A DNA stretch of 64,000 nucleotides from Olleya marilimosa CAM030 (GCF_000518485.1 NZ_KI912443.1:124001-188000), one strand, 5' to 3'. Positions 9,540 to 18,802 are shown, numbered from the stretch's first letter. The notes: generated by a model not told the origin, from the sequence alone. Numbers and translations are program-made.

Positions 9540-10847
9540 TTAGTTAGTTGTGTTTAGTAAAGTTTCTAGTTCTGCTTTTTTGGTAATTACATCTAACATA
9601 GTTTGAAGTAATTCTTGTTGTGCAGTATATAATTGTGTTTGTGCTTGTCTTAAGTCAAAACTTGATGCAATACCTTCAAAAAATTTAGTTTGGTTTTTTT
9701 GCTCTATACGCTCTGCTAAGGATAAGTTTTCTTTTTTGTTCTGGTAATCTTCAATTGCAAATTGGTAATCGCTTTTAGCAGATTGTATTTGTAGATTAAG
9801 CATTTGCTCGGTTTCGGTTAAATTAATTTCTGCTTTTTCTAAATTAATTTGCGCACGTTGTGTTGCTGCATTACGCATACCAGAACTAAATATTGGTACA
9901 TTTAGGCTTACGCCAAATATGGATGATCCAAACCATTTTTCGTTTGAATTAGTAAAATTAAAAGACTCTCTGTTTCCTACGTAAGATCCATTAACAAAAG
10001 CGCTTAAGCTTGGTAAAGCTTTACTTTTTTCTAGTTTTACTAAAAGCTCGTTAGTTACTTTTTCATTTTCTGCTATTTTATAATCTATTGTATTTTCAAC
10101 ATTATTTGCAGAATCTAGTAAGCTTAATTCTATGTTTTGAAGCGTTAAAACATCTAAATCTTCGGTTAAAACCGTTGGTGCATCTATTGGTTTTCCAATG
10201 GTTAGATTTAGCATTTGATAAGCTAAAGTTTTTAAACGATTAGTATTGTTTAAATTACTTTTAACACTAGATAAGGTGATTTTTAATTGTTCTACACTTT
10301 CTTCTTCCTCTAAACCATTTTCAAAAATCTTGGTTATATCGTTTAGGTTTTTTTCTAAAACAGTTATGTTTTTTTCTAGAATTGCAACGCTTTCTTCTGC
10401 AAGTAAAACATTACCATACGCGTTAATAACAGCTTTTCTTACTTCTAAATCTGTTTTAGTTTTTGCGTTTTTAGAAATCTCTAAATACACTTTAGCAGAT
10501 TGTAAACCTACTAAATATGAACCGTCAAACAGTAATTGACTTAAAGTAGCAGTACCTGTTAAACTGTGTTTGGTACCCACTTGTATTGTTTGGTCGCCAA
10601 ATACAATGACGTTTCGTTTAAGTGCATTTTGGTAATCTACAGTAGCATTTAATTGTGGTAATCCTGTAGCTGTTGTTTCCCATTTTTGTTTAATTGCTGC
10701 TTCAATATCTAAAGCTGCATTTTTTGCTGTTCTGTTATTTTCTAAAGCATAATCAATTGCTTCTTGCAAAGACAATTGTGTTGGAGCCTCTTGAGCATAA
10801 GCAGAGCTGCCTATAATAAAACTAAATAATATTAGTAAATGTCTCAT
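9540..10847 (-). CDS. TolC-family outer-membrane efflux protein
   Basis: A 435-residue outer-membrane channel protein with signal peptide (MRHLLILFSFIIGSSAYA, cleavage before QEAP). It shows the duplicated TolC repeat: LSLQEAIDYALENNRTAKNA at the N-terminus, long coiled-coil helices, and the C-terminal helix pair around IASSFDLRQAQTQLYTAQQE. It would form the exit duct for the RND pump. It starts only 3 bases after the TetR gene stops, so repressor and channel are translated from the same transcript. Confidence 0.92.
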   Translation of the reverse strand: MRHLLILFSFIIGSSAYAQEAPTQLSLQEAIDYALENNRTAKNAALDIEAAIKQKWETTATGLPQLNATVDYQNALKRNVIVFGDQTIQVGTKHSLTGTATLSQLLFDGSYLVGLQSAKVYLEISKNAKTKTDLEVRKAVINAYGNVLLAEESVAILEKNITVLEKNLNDITKIFENGLEEEESVEQLKITLSSVKSNLNNTNRLKTLAYQMLNLTIGKPIDAPTVLTEDLDVLTLQNIELSLLDSANNVENTIDYKIAENEKVTNELLVKLEKSKALPSLSAFVNGSYVGNRESFNFTNSNEKWFGSSIFGVSLNVPIFSSGMRNAATQRAQINLEKAEINLTETEQMLNLQIQSAKSDYQFAIEDYQNKKENLSLAERIEQKNQTKFFEGIASSFDLRQAQTQLYTAQQELLQTMLDVITKKAELETLLNTTN

Positions 10848-10850
10848 TGG

Positions 10851-11456
10851 TTACGATTGATTGGTGTTTATAAATTTGTTTAATATTTGTAAGCCTTTTT
10901 CACTACAAATGGCTCTTAAGTGATATTCTAAATAGCTTTCCATTAAGTATTCCATTGTAAATATTTGGGATGGAAAAATGGTTTCGTCTTTTATTCCTGA
11001 CATACCATTAAAATACATTCTTGAAATAAAATCGACATCAATGTTTTTTCTAAATAAGTTTGTATCTACACCTTTTTGTATACTTTCTTTTACTGATACG
11101 TACATTTTTTCAAACTGCTTAATTTGAAGCTGATTATGTATTTGTGGATAATATTTTTTTAATTGAAATTGAGGTGATGTTTTTTCGTTTTTTAGATAAT
11201 TCATCACAAACATTTTAATGTCATACAACTCTTCAATTGGATTGTGGGAGGCGTTGCAAATACAATCTATACCTTCGCAAATATTATCAAATATATTTAG
11301 CGTAGTTGCTTCAATTAACTTTGTTTTGTTAGTAAAATGTTGATATATAGTCTTTTTAGATATGCCTAACTCGTTAGCTATATCGTCCATTGTTACACTT
11401 TTAAAACCAAGTGATAAAAACAATTCTGCGGATTTATTTAAAATTTTTTCTCTCAT
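10851..11456 (-). CDS. TetR-family repressor of the efflux operon
   Basis: A 201-residue regulator. The N-terminal DNA-binding domain (about residues 1-50) shows the typical TetR pattern: VTMDDIANELGISKKTIYQHF. The C-terminal ligand domain is divergent and cysteine-containing (IFDNICEGIDCICNAS). The ATG at 11456 is chosen rather than an upstream TTG at 11495, because a promoter -7 box (11466-11473) lies between them. As first gene of tetR-tolC-MFP-RND it would repress its own operon through the inverted repeat at 11479-11506. The inducer is unknown. Confidence 0.9.
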   Translation of the reverse strand: MREKILNKSAELFLSLGFKSVTMDDIANELGISKKTIYQHFTNKTKLIEATTLNIFDNICEGIDCICNASHNPIEELYDIKMFVMNYLKNEKTSPQFQLKKYYPQIHNQLQIKQFEKMYVSVKESIQKGVDTNLFRKNIDVDFISRMYFNGMSGIKDETIFPSQIFTMEYLMESYLEYHLRAICSEKGLQILNKFINTNQS

Positions 11457-11465
11457 AATTTGGGG

Positions 11466-11506
11466 CAAATATACAATAGGAAACTTTAAAAACAATATAA
11501 GTTTCC
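11466..11506 (-). promoter_or_regulatory. promoter and probable TetR operator of the efflux operon
   Basis: On the minus strand ATTG (11496-11493), 19 bases, then TATATTTG (11473-11466) reproduce the Bacteroidota promoter pattern. A perfect inverted repeat GGAAACTT (11479-11486)/AAGTTTCC (11499-11506) with a 12-base spacer brackets the -33 element, so a bound TetR dimer would block polymerase. The expected start point is only a few bases before the tetR ATG, giving an almost leaderless message. Confidence 0.7.
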
Positions 11507-11551
11507 AAAGTTTTAATTATTATTTAACATTGGACTTTTGTTAGACAATAG

Positions 11552-11579
11552 TTTGTTAGCAGTATTTGCTTTATTTTTG
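11552..11579 (+). promoter_or_regulatory. promoter of the polyprenyl synthase gene
   Basis: TTTG (11552-11555), 16 bases, then TATTTTTG (11572-11579) match the Bacteroidota promoter. Only four bases separate the -7 box from the ATG at 11584, so the transcript should start at or next to the start codon. Confidence 0.6.
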
Positions 11580-11583
11580 CAGA

Positions 11584-12558
11584 ATGCAAAACATTTTATT
11601 TTATCAATCTGCTTTTACAGATTATTTAAAAGACTATTCGTCACCAAAGCAACCAGAAAACCTATATAGTCCAATACATTATATATTGCAATTAGGAGGT
11701 AAGCGTTTAAGACCAGTATTAACATTAATGACTGCCGAGATTTTTGGTACAGATTACCAAAAGGCTTTAGATGCAGCATTAAGTGTTGAGGTGTTTCATA
11801 ATTTTTCGTTAGTGCATGACGACATTATGGATGATGCTCCTTTAAGACGAGGTCAGCAAACTGTACACGAAAAATGGGATTTAAATACTGGTATTTTATC
11901 TGGAGATGCGATGTTAATTATGGCATATCAGTTATTTGAAAACTATAAGCCTACAACTTTTCAAGCCTTAGCAAAGTTATTTAGTAAAACTGCTTTAGAG
12001 GTTTGCGAGGGACAACAATATGATGTTGATTTTGAAACTAGAGACGATGTTACTATACCAGAGTACTTAAAAATGATTGAGTATAAGACCGCTGTTTTGG
12101 TTGGTGCAGCCATGAAAATGGGAGCCATAGTTGCAGAAACGTCCGAAGAAAATCAAAATAGTATTTATCAGTTTGGAAGATTGTTAGGTATTGCTTTTCA
12201 ATTACAAGACGATTATCTAGATGCATTTGGTGATCCAGAATCCTTTGGTAAACAAGTTGGAGGTGATATTATTGAAAACAAAAAGACCTATTTATATTTA
12301 AAAGCTTTAGAGTTTTTAAACCAAAAAGATAAAGTAAAACTAGAACAATTGTTTTCTGTACAATTAGATGATAATACAGAGAAAATTGAAACAGTAAAAC
12401 AATATTTTATAGATTCTAAATCTGCTGAAGCCACTCAGGATGCTATAAAAGCTTACACTAAAAAAGCATTTGATGTGTTAGATACTTTAACAATCTCTGA
12501 GGACAAAAAAGAATTGCTTCGCGAATTTGGCAAGGGTTTAATGACCAGAACGGTTTAA
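11584..12558 (+). CDS. polyprenyl (farnesyl/geranylgeranyl-type) diphosphate synthase
   Basis: A 324-residue trans-isoprenyl diphosphate synthase that condenses IPP with allylic diphosphates in the cytoplasm. The first Asp-rich motif DDIMDDAPLRRG and second motif DDYLDAFGD bind Mg2+-diphosphate, and GGKRLRPVL is the N-terminal IPP-binding signature. First and second motifs fit short- to medium-chain enzymes, but product length cannot be told from the sequence. The start at 11584 is preferred over an ATG at 11566, which lies upstream of the promoter -7 box. The next gene follows after 9 bases. Confidence 0.9.
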   Translation: MQNILFYQSAFTDYLKDYSSPKQPENLYSPIHYILQLGGKRLRPVLTLMTAEIFGTDYQKALDAALSVEVFHNFSLVHDDIMDDAPLRRGQQTVHEKWDLNTGILSGDAMLIMAYQLFENYKPTTFQALAKLFSKTALEVCEGQQYDVDFETRDDVTIPEYLKMIEYKTAVLVGAAMKMGAIVAETSEENQNSIYQFGRLLGIAFQLQDDYLDAFGDPESFGKQVGGDIIENKKTYLYLKALEFLNQKDKVKLEQLFSVQLDDNTEKIETVKQYFIDSKSAEATQDAIKAYTKKAFDVLDTLTISEDKKELLREFGKGLMTRTV

Positions 12559-12567
12559 ATTAAGTAA

Positions 12568-12918
12568 ATGACTTTACCTGCAACTTTTGAAGCTTTAATT
12601 ACAGAAGCTAACAATTTAAAGCTTTATAAAAAATTGGTGTTGCAACTTAATAAAGATTTTTTGTACGCAAATATTGATTTGGATTTTGATGAAGACATTT
12701 TACCATCAAGTCTAAAATTAATATTACATGAAACAGTATATAAACTGATTCAAGAAAAGTTTGCGGAATACTTAAATTTACTCTATATTATTGATGTATC
12801 AGAAGATGCTATTAAAAAATTAGATGGAAGTGATACACTGCAATTGTCGGAAGAGGTGACCTTTTTAATCTTAAAAAGAGAATGGCAAAAAGTATGGTTT
12901 AGACATAAATATTCATAA
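12568..12918 (+). CDS. conserved-looking small protein, function unknown
   Basis: A 116-residue soluble protein with no signal peptide or membrane segment, rich in acidic residues and leucine and probably all-alpha. The stretch FDEDILPSSLKLILHETVYKLIQEKF and a WQKVWFRHKYS C-terminus are its most distinctive parts. It begins 9 bases after the polyprenyl synthase stop, so it is likely in the same operon. I do not recognise a family and assign no function. Confidence 0.7.
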   Translation: MTLPATFEALITEANNLKLYKKLVLQLNKDFLYANIDLDFDEDILPSSLKLILHETVYKLIQEKFAEYLNLLYIIDVSEDAIKKLDGSDTLQLSEEVTFLILKREWQKVWFRHKYS

Positions 12919-12943
12919 AAGTTTAAACCATACTTTAATGTGT

Positions 12944-13435
12944 TTAAAGTGTTCTAAAGTATTCCAAAACAGCACGTGCATCAGCTTCTGATAGTCCTTG
13001 ATTAATCATAGGCGTATTATTATATTCTTTTAATAAATCTTTAGCAATTGGATCATTTTTCAGCATCTCTTCAGGATTTAAAATCATATTCATAACCCAT
13101 TCTGGTGTACGTCTTTTTAAAATGTCTTTTGGTGCTGGACCAATAAATTTTTTATCAGATCTATGACATGCTGTGCACATTTTATCGTAGACTTCTTTAC
13201 CGTGAGATACCTTTTTAGTATCTATTTGATCAGATAAGGTTAGTGTTTTTATTGGGCCAATTCCTTTGTTAGTTAGGTCTACAGTGTTTGATACTGTATT
13301 TTGTTCAGGATTTGATTCTACTTTAGACGAAGGCGGTCGCTGATAGCTAAAGTTTTCTTTAGTTTTTTTCTCATTGCCACCACAGCTTATTAACACAAAA
13401 CCTAATACTAAAATAATTGAATGTAATTTTGACAT
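12944..13435 (-). CDS. cytochrome c-type lipoprotein
   Basis: A 163-residue monohaem cytochrome. A lipoprotein signal ends at LISC (Cys18), then comes a low-complexity linker (about 20-65). The haem motif is C87-T-A-C90-H91, and Met143 in NNTPMINQGL is the probable sixth ligand. The class I cytochrome fold ends in SEADARAVLEYFRTL. It would be anchored to a membrane facing the periplasm and shuttle electrons, partner unknown. It is convergent with the preceding plus-strand gene. Confidence 0.88.
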   Translation of the reverse strand: MSKLHSIILVLGFVLISCGGNEKKTKENFSYQRPPSSKVESNPEQNTVSNTVDLTNKGIGPIKTLTLSDQIDTKKVSHGKEVYDKMCTACHRSDKKFIGPAPKDILKRRTPEWVMNMILNPEEMLKNDPIAKDLLKEYNNTPMINQGLSEADARAVLEYFRTL

Positions 13436-13485
13436 GACTTTATAAGTTTAAATTTTATCAAAAATAAAGTGTAATTAAAGCCATA

Positions 13486-13505
13486 AAGGTGACTTAAGTC
13501 ACCTT
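13486..13505 (-). terminator. hairpin upstream of the cytochrome gene, possible terminator of the barrel gene
   Basis: A perfect 8-bp stem AAGGTGAC/GTCACCTT with a TTAA loop lies 28 bases past the stop of the barrel protein. The T-run after it on the minus strand is weak, so terminator function is moderate. Confidence 0.45.
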
Positions 13506-13532
13506 AAAATATAAAATAAATTGTATTTAGGT

Positions 13533-14078
13533 TTAAAAGAAGACTCTCACAAACGGTACAAAAGCATCTGCATAAACACTATCGTTTTCGTCATATAGTA
13601 AATCGTATCTTACTCCAATGGTTACATTATTTGTTCTGTAACCTGCACCAACAAATAATGCAGGTACCCAATAATTACGATCTGAATTATTTGCAAAAAC
13701 ACCTTCAAATTTTTGATTAACATTTAGCTGTTCAAACTCGGCAGATAATTGGATTTCCTGTATTGGATTAAAAAGTCCCATAATACTTCCTCCTAAAATT
13801 GTTGATTTGTAAATGTTTTTACTTCTATTGTAAGTTCCATTTAATCCAACACCTAAAGCAAAAGTATTGTCAAATTGATAAATAGCACTAGGCGCTAAAG
13901 TTGCACTAAAAAAATTATTTCCTGTGCTTAAACCCAAGCCTCCTCCAAATCTAACATTTTTCCAAAATTCACTTTTTTGTTGTGGGAAATCATCCTGTGC
14001 ATTGCTAAAAGTGAGGAATAAACACGAAAAGATTGTTAAAACAATAATTTTATGGTGTTTTAGAGTGCTGAATTTCAT
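13533..14078 (-). CDS. outer-membrane beta-barrel protein, function unknown
   Basis: A 181-residue secreted protein with signal peptide (about residues 1-27, ending SNAQ). Alternating amphipathic strands follow (FGGGLGLSTGNNFFSATLAP, GVGLNGTYNRSK, ALFVGAGYRTNNVTIGVRYDLLY), with a C-terminal strand ending in aromatic VRVFF, the usual outer-membrane barrel signature. About eight strands fit the length. No functional motif is visible. It lies alone between the cytochrome gene and the divergent odhA. Confidence 0.75.
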   Translation of the reverse strand: MKFSTLKHHKIIVLTIFSCLFLTFSNAQDDFPQQKSEFWKNVRFGGGLGLSTGNNFFSATLAPSAIYQFDNTFALGVGLNGTYNRSKNIYKSTILGGSIMGLFNPIQEIQLSAEFEQLNVNQKFEGVFANNSDRNYWVPALFVGAGYRTNNVTIGVRYDLLYDENDSVYADAFVPFVRVFF

Positions 14079-14147
14079 AATTATTAATTTAGAATTTTAA
14101 GAATGTTATAAATATAATAAAAGCATCTCTATATTTAGTAAAAGTTG

Positions 14148-14155
14148 TATTTTTG
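14148..14155 (+). promoter_or_regulatory. -7 promoter box of odhA
   Basis: TATTTTTG fits TAnnTTTG and lies 39 bases before the odhA ATG in the divergent intergenic region. Confidence 0.5.
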
Positions 14156-14194
14156 ATAAAATTTTGTTGAAGCGAACACGTCTTAAAGAAAATA

Positions 14195-16951
14195 ATGGAT
14201 AAATACTCCTTTTTAAACGCAGCACATACAGCATACTTTGCTGATTTATACGAACAATATACAATAAACCCGGACTCTGTTGAGCCTAGTTGGAGAGCCT
14301 TTTTTCAAGGTTACGACTTTGGATCAGAAAACTATGGACTAGAAGGCGAAATTGTTGAAGGTGTTTCAAGTCAAATACCAGAACATGTTCAAAAAGAATT
14401 TCAGGTTGTTAAATTAATAGATGGTTATCGTAATAGAGGTCATTTATTTACTAAAACCAATCCTGTCAGAGATCGTCGCAGGTACGAGCCAACTCTTGAT
14501 GTAGAAAACTTTGGACTGTCACAGTCTGATTTAGATACCACATTTAATGCTGGTGATATTTTAGGTATTGGAGCGCAAACGCTAAGAGAAATCTTAAAAC
14601 ATTTAAATAGTATCTATTGTGATGCTATAGGTGTTGAGTATATGTACATTAGAAAACCTGACGAAATTCAGTGGATTCAAAATAAACTTAACATTAACGA
14701 TAATCAACCTAATTTTACTGGTGAGCAAAAAAAGCACATCCTTAAAAAATTAAACGAAGCCGTATCGTTTGAAAGTTTTTTACATACTAAATATGTTGGA
14801 CAAAAACGTTTCTCTTTAGAAGGAGGAGAGTCTTTAATTCCTGGTTTAGACGCAGTCATTGAAAAAGCTGCAGAACTTGGTGTTCAGGAATTTGTTATGG
14901 GAATGGCACACAGAGGTCGTTTAAGTACATTAACAAATATATTTGGAAAATCTGCGAAAGATATCTTTAGCGAATTTGATGGTAAAGATTACGAGCAAGA
15001 AGTATTTGATGGAGATGTTAAGTACCATTTGGGTTGGACAAGTAACCGTCAAACCGATAATGGCAAAAAAATAAATTTAAGTATTGCGCCTAACCCTTCG
15101 CACTTAGAAACTGTTGGAGCAGTAGTAGAAGGTATTGTTAGAGCAAAACAAGACACATTATATAGTGACAACTTTAGTAAAGTACTACCAATAGTAGTCC
15201 ATGGTGATGCAGCAATAGCAGGTCAAGGTTTGGTTTACGAGGTTGTACAAATGGCACAATTAGATGGTTACAAAACTAACGGAACCATCCACGTTGTCGT
15301 TAATAATCAAGTTGGATTTACAACTAACTATTTAGATGCAAGATCAAGTACGTATTGTACAGATATTGGTAAAGTAACATTATCACCTGTGTTACACGTA
15401 AATGCAGATGATGCCGAAGCTGTAGTACACGCTATGTTATTTGCTTTAGACTTTAGAATGAATTTTAAAAGAGATGTCTTTATAGATTTATTAGGATATA
15501 GAAAATATGGTCACAATGAAGGTGATGAGCCTAGATTTACACAACCAAAATTATATAAAGCAATTGCTAAGCATGCTAATCCAAGAGATATTTATGCAGC
15601 CAAATTAGTTGCACAAGGTATCATTGATAAGGATTATGTTAAACAATTAGAAAACGATTACAAGTCTAGTCTAGAGGAAAAATTAGAGGATTCACGTAAG
15701 GAAGATAAAACCGTAATCACTCCGTTTATGGAGGAGCAATGGAAAGATTTTACTCAAGTAGATGAAACCACTATGATGCAATCCGTGGATACAACCACAG
15801 ATTCAAAAAGATTAGCAGAAATTACTAAAGTGATTTCTAACCTACCAAAAGATAAAAAGTTTATCAGAAAAATAGAACGTTTAATTAACGATCGTCAAAC
15901 CATGTTTGACGAAAACAGATTAGATTGGGCTATGGCAGAGCATTTAGCTTACGGAACCTTATTAGACGAAGGTTATAATGTACGTATATCTGGTCAAGAT
16001 GTAGAGCGTGGAACATTCTCTCATAGACATGCAGTTGTCAAGGTAGAAGATAGTGAAGAAGAAATTTTACTATTAAACCAAGTAAGCGATAAACAAGGTC
16101 AATTTCATATTTTCAACTCACTATTGTCAGAATATGGCGTTGTAGGTTTTGATTATGGATATGCTATGGCAAGTCCTAATACATTAACTATTTGGGAAGC
16201 ACAATTTGGAGACTTTAGTAATGGTGCACAAATCATGCTAGACCAATATATTTCTGCTGGAGAAGATAAGTGGAAAACCCAAAACGGGTTAGTCATGTTG
16301 TTACCACATGGTTATGAAGGACAAGGTGCAGAACACTCTTCAGCACGTATGGAACGTTACTTACAATTATGTGCAAAAGACAATATGTTTGTTGCAGATT
16401 GTACAACACCAGCTAACTTTTTTCACTTGCTAAGACGTCAAATGAAAACTAATTACCGTAAGCCACTAATTGTGTTTACACCAAAAAGTTTATTACGTCA
16501 TCCAAAATGTGTTAGTACAGTTGAAGAATTTGCAAATGGAGCATTCCAAATGTTAATAGATGACGCTGCTGTTAAAGCAGATAAAGTAAAAACATTAGTG
16601 TTTTTAACAGGTAAATTCTATTACGATTTAGATGAGGAACGTGAAAATTTAAACAGAGAAGATGTTGCTTTAATTAGAATAGAGCAGTTGTTTCCTTTAC
16701 CAACGACACAAATTAGAGAGATATTAGCCAAATACAAAAATGCAGAAGACATTGTTTGGGCACAAGAAGAACCAAGAAATATGGGAGCTTATGCACACAT
16801 GTTAATGCATTTAGATGAAGCTAAAACTTTTAGGCTAGCCTCTAGACGTCCTTATGGTGCACCAGCAGCAGGTAGTTCTGTGCGTTCTAAAAAACGTCAT
16901 AAAGAAGTCATAGATTTTGTATTTGATAAGACAAAAAATAACCAGCGATAA
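14195..16951 (+). CDS. odhA: 2-oxoglutarate dehydrogenase E1 component
   Basis: A 918-residue thiamine diphosphate-dependent decarboxylase, the E1 subunit of the 2-oxoglutarate dehydrogenase complex in the TCA cycle (also called sucA). The N-terminal E2-contact segment (FLNAAHTAYFADLYEQY) is followed by the catalytic region: GMAHRGRLSTLTNI, VHGDAAIAGQGLVYEV (thiamine diphosphate/Mg site), GFDYGYAMASPNTLTIWEAQFGDFSNGAQ, and a C-terminal EEPRNMGAYAHM. Length matches the family. The E2 gene follows after one small inserted gene. Confidence 0.96.
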   Translation: MDKYSFLNAAHTAYFADLYEQYTINPDSVEPSWRAFFQGYDFGSENYGLEGEIVEGVSSQIPEHVQKEFQVVKLIDGYRNRGHLFTKTNPVRDRRRYEPTLDVENFGLSQSDLDTTFNAGDILGIGAQTLREILKHLNSIYCDAIGVEYMYIRKPDEIQWIQNKLNINDNQPNFTGEQKKHILKKLNEAVSFESFLHTKYVGQKRFSLEGGESLIPGLDAVIEKAAELGVQEFVMGMAHRGRLSTLTNIFGKSAKDIFSEFDGKDYEQEVFDGDVKYHLGWTSNRQTDNGKKINLSIAPNPSHLETVGAVVEGIVRAKQDTLYSDNFSKVLPIVVHGDAAIAGQGLVYEVVQMAQLDGYKTNGTIHVVVNNQVGFTTNYLDARSSTYCTDIGKVTLSPVLHVNADDAEAVVHAMLFALDFRMNFKRDVFIDLLGYRKYGHNEGDEPRFTQPKLYKAIAKHANPRDIYAAKLVAQGIIDKDYVKQLENDYKSSLEEKLEDSRKEDKTVITPFMEEQWKDFTQVDETTMMQSVDTTTDSKRLAEITKVISNLPKDKKFIRKIERLINDRQTMFDENRLDWAMAEHLAYGTLLDEGYNVRISGQDVERGTFSHRHAVVKVEDSEEEILLLNQVSDKQGQFHIFNSLLSEYGVVGFDYGYAMASPNTLTIWEAQFGDFSNGAQIMLDQYISAGEDKWKTQNGLVMLLPHGYEGQGAEHSSARMERYLQLCAKDNMFVADCTTPANFFHLLRRQMKTNYRKPLIVFTPKSLLRHPKCVSTVEEFANGAFQMLIDDAAVKADKVKTLVFLTGKFYYDLDEERENLNREDVALIRIEQLFPLPTTQIREILAKYKNAEDIVWAQEEPRNMGAYAHMLMHLDEAKTFRLASRRPYGAPAAGSSVRSKKRHKEVIDFVFDKTKNNQR

Positions 16952-16968
16952 GCTATAAATATATAAAC

Positions 16969-17337
16969 ATGAAAAAGTTACTTTTAATTTTAGCACTCTT
17001 GATATCCACTATAGGAATAGCACAAGAAAAAGATAACTATAAAAATGCAGTAACTAGTTTTCAAAACCATTACAATAATGGAGATGTTACTAGTATTTTT
17101 AACATGTTTGATAATAATTTTAAACAAGTTTTAACCCTAGAAAAAACTAAAGCTTACTTTACACAAGAAGTAAACATGGAAGCTTTAGGGAAAATTAAAT
17201 CAATTGAATATAAGGATACAGTTCGTACAGGAAACAATTATACGATTACTTTTGATAAAGGCATTTATAATGGGTATTTCTTATTAGGAACGGATAATAA
17301 GTTTGCACTTATTCAATTAGATTTAGCAAAAAAATAA
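16969..17337 (+). CDS. small secreted protein, DUF3887-like
   Basis: A 122-residue protein with a signal peptide (MKKLLLILALLISTIGIAQ). A single small alpha+beta domain follows (VTSFQNHYNNGDVTSIFNMF, then YTITFDKGIYNGYFLLG) resembling the DUF3887 fold that often precedes serine hydrolase domains, here standing alone. It lies 17 bases after odhA and 31 before odhB, so it should be co-transcribed with a cytoplasmic enzyme complex although itself exported. No role is known to me; the family call is tentative. Confidence 0.7.
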   Translation: MKKLLLILALLISTIGIAQEKDNYKNAVTSFQNHYNNGDVTSIFNMFDNNFKQVLTLEKTKAYFTQEVNMEALGKIKSIEYKDTVRTGNNYTITFDKGIYNGYFLLGTDNKFALIQLDLAKK

Positions 17338-17368
17338 AAATAACACAACAATATAAAGTTACATTACG

Positions 17369-18619
17369 ATGATTTTAGAAATGAAAGTGCCTTCTCCAGG
17401 CGAATCTATCACAGAGGTTGAAATAGCAGAATGGTTAGTTCAAGATGGTGATTATGTAGAAAAAGACCAAGCAATTGCTGAAGTAGATAGTGATAAAGCA
17501 ACTTTAGAGTTACCTGCAGAAGCAAGCGGAATTATTACGCTTAAAGCTGAAGAAGGAGATGCTGTCGCAGTTGGTCAAGTTGTATGTTTAATTGACACAA
17601 GTGCAGAAGCACCAGCAAGTAGCACTTTTGAAGGTGGTGATGAAGGTGGAAACACAAACGCTGAAAAAGATTTGGCTAAAGACCAAAAGGCAACACCAAA
17701 TACAGACTCAGCTAAAGCTCCAAATCCTGCAACAAAAACTTATGCATCTGGTACAGCAAGTCCAGCAGCTAAGAAAATATTAGCAGAAAAGGATATGGAT
17801 GCATCATCTGTAACAGGAACAGGAAAAGATGGACGTATCACTAAAGAAGATGCAGTTAAAGCTGTGCCATCTATGGGAACTCCAACTGGAGGAGATCGTA
17901 GCTCTACTAATACTAAAATGTCAATGTTACGTCGTAAAGTAGCAGAGCGTTTAGTTGAAGCAAAAAATACTACAGCCATGTTAACTACTTTTAACGAAGT
18001 AAACATGTCTCCTATTTTTGCATTAAGAAACGAATATAAAGAGACTTTTAAAGCTAAACATGGTGTTGGCTTAGGGTTTATGTCATTTTTCTCGTTAGCT
18101 GTTGTACGTGCATTACAAATGTATCCAGCAGTAAACTCGATGATTGATGCTAAAGAAATGAAAACATTTAACTTTGTTGATATTAGTATTGCTGTTTCAG
18201 GACCAAAAGGATTAATGGTTCCAGTAATTAGAAATGCTGAAAATTTATCTTTTAGAGGTGTAGAATCTGAAGTTAAACGTTTAGCCCTTAGAGCTAGAGA
18301 TGGTCAAATTACCGTAGATGAAATGACAGGAGGAACATTTACTATTACAAATGGAGGTGTATTTGGAAGTATGTTATCTACGCCAATTATAAACCCACCT
18401 CAAAGTGGTATTTTAGGAATGCACAATATTATTGAGCGTCCTATAGCTGTTAATGGTAAAGTTGAAATACATCCTATGATGTACGTTGCATTATCTTATG
18501 ACCACAGAATAATTGATGGTAAAGAGAGTGTAGGGTTTTTAGTAGCAGTTAAAGAGGCTTTAGAAAACCCAACTGAATTACTAATGAATAACGATATTAA
18601 AAAAGCTTTAGAGCTTTAA
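17369..18619 (+). CDS. odhB: 2-oxoglutarate dehydrogenase E2, dihydrolipoyl succinyltransferase
   Basis: A 416-residue core subunit that transfers succinyl groups to CoA (also sucB). Domains: lipoyl domain 1-75 with lipoylated lysine in [12 protein letters not shown]; an Ala/Thr/Pro-rich linker; the peripheral subunit-binding domain about 125-165 ([18 protein letters not shown] and [11 protein letters not shown]); and the catalytic domain about 185-416 with [15 protein letters not shown] containing the active-site histidine. One lipoyl domain, as usual for this E2. A strong terminator follows. Confidence 0.96.
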   Translation: MILEMKVPSPGESITEVEIAEWLVQDGDYVEKDQAIAEVDSDKATLELPAEASGIITLKAEEGDAVAVGQVVCLIDTSAEAPASSTFEGGDEGGNTNAEKDLAKDQKATPNTDSAKAPNPATKTYASGTASPAAKKILAEKDMDASSVTGTGKDGRITKEDAVKAVPSMGTPTGGDRSSTNTKMSMLRRKVAERLVEAKNTTAMLTTFNEVNMSPIFALRNEYKETFKAKHGVGLGFMSFFSLAVVRALQMYPAVNSMIDAKEMKTFNFVDISIAVSGPKGLMVPVIRNAENLSFRGVESEVKRLALRARDGQITVDEMTGGTFTITNGGVFGSMLSTPIINPPQSGILGMHNIIERPIAVNGKVEIHPMMYVALSYDHRIIDGKESVGFLVAVKEALENPTELLMNNDIKKALEL

Positions 18620-18638
18620 TAAACATAATGCTTTTATA

Positions 18639-18670
18639 AAAAAGGGAACAACAGTAGTTGTTCCCTTTTT
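18639..18670. terminator. bidirectional terminator between odhB and a small minus-strand ORF
   Basis: A perfect 14-bp stem AAAAAGGGAACAAC (18639-18652)/GTTGTTCCCTTTTT (18657-18670) with loop AGTA has T-runs on both strands. It can end odhB transcription and also transcription coming from the small-RNA array. Confidence 0.85.
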
Positions 18671-18678
18671 TTTTGTTT

Positions 18679-18789
18679 CTATTTATCTAAAAAAATAAAT
18701 ATATTAAAAGCAATAATAATAACTGTTAGTATAATAATACAAGCAGCTATAATACGATTTTGCTCCTGTGTTCTTTTTTCTAAATCCAT
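18679..18789 (-). CDS. 36-residue single-helix membrane microprotein
   Basis: An ATG-initiated frame of 36 codons: a charged, Gln/Glu-rich N-terminus (MDLEKRTQEQNRI), one long hydrophobic helix (about residues 14-33, IIAACIIILTVIIIAF) and a short LDK tail, ending 9 bases before a strong terminator. The polar-then-apolar pattern and the position between two terminators suggest a real small gene. Its only visible promoter is the first array palindrome at 18903-18924, with the hairpin at 18805-18835 between. No homologue recognised. It may be a read-through product of unit 1. Confidence 0.5.
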   Translation of the reverse strand: MDLEKRTQEQNRIIAACIIILTVIIIAFNIFIFLDK

Positions 18790-18802
18790 AATTTTGATTA
18801 AT

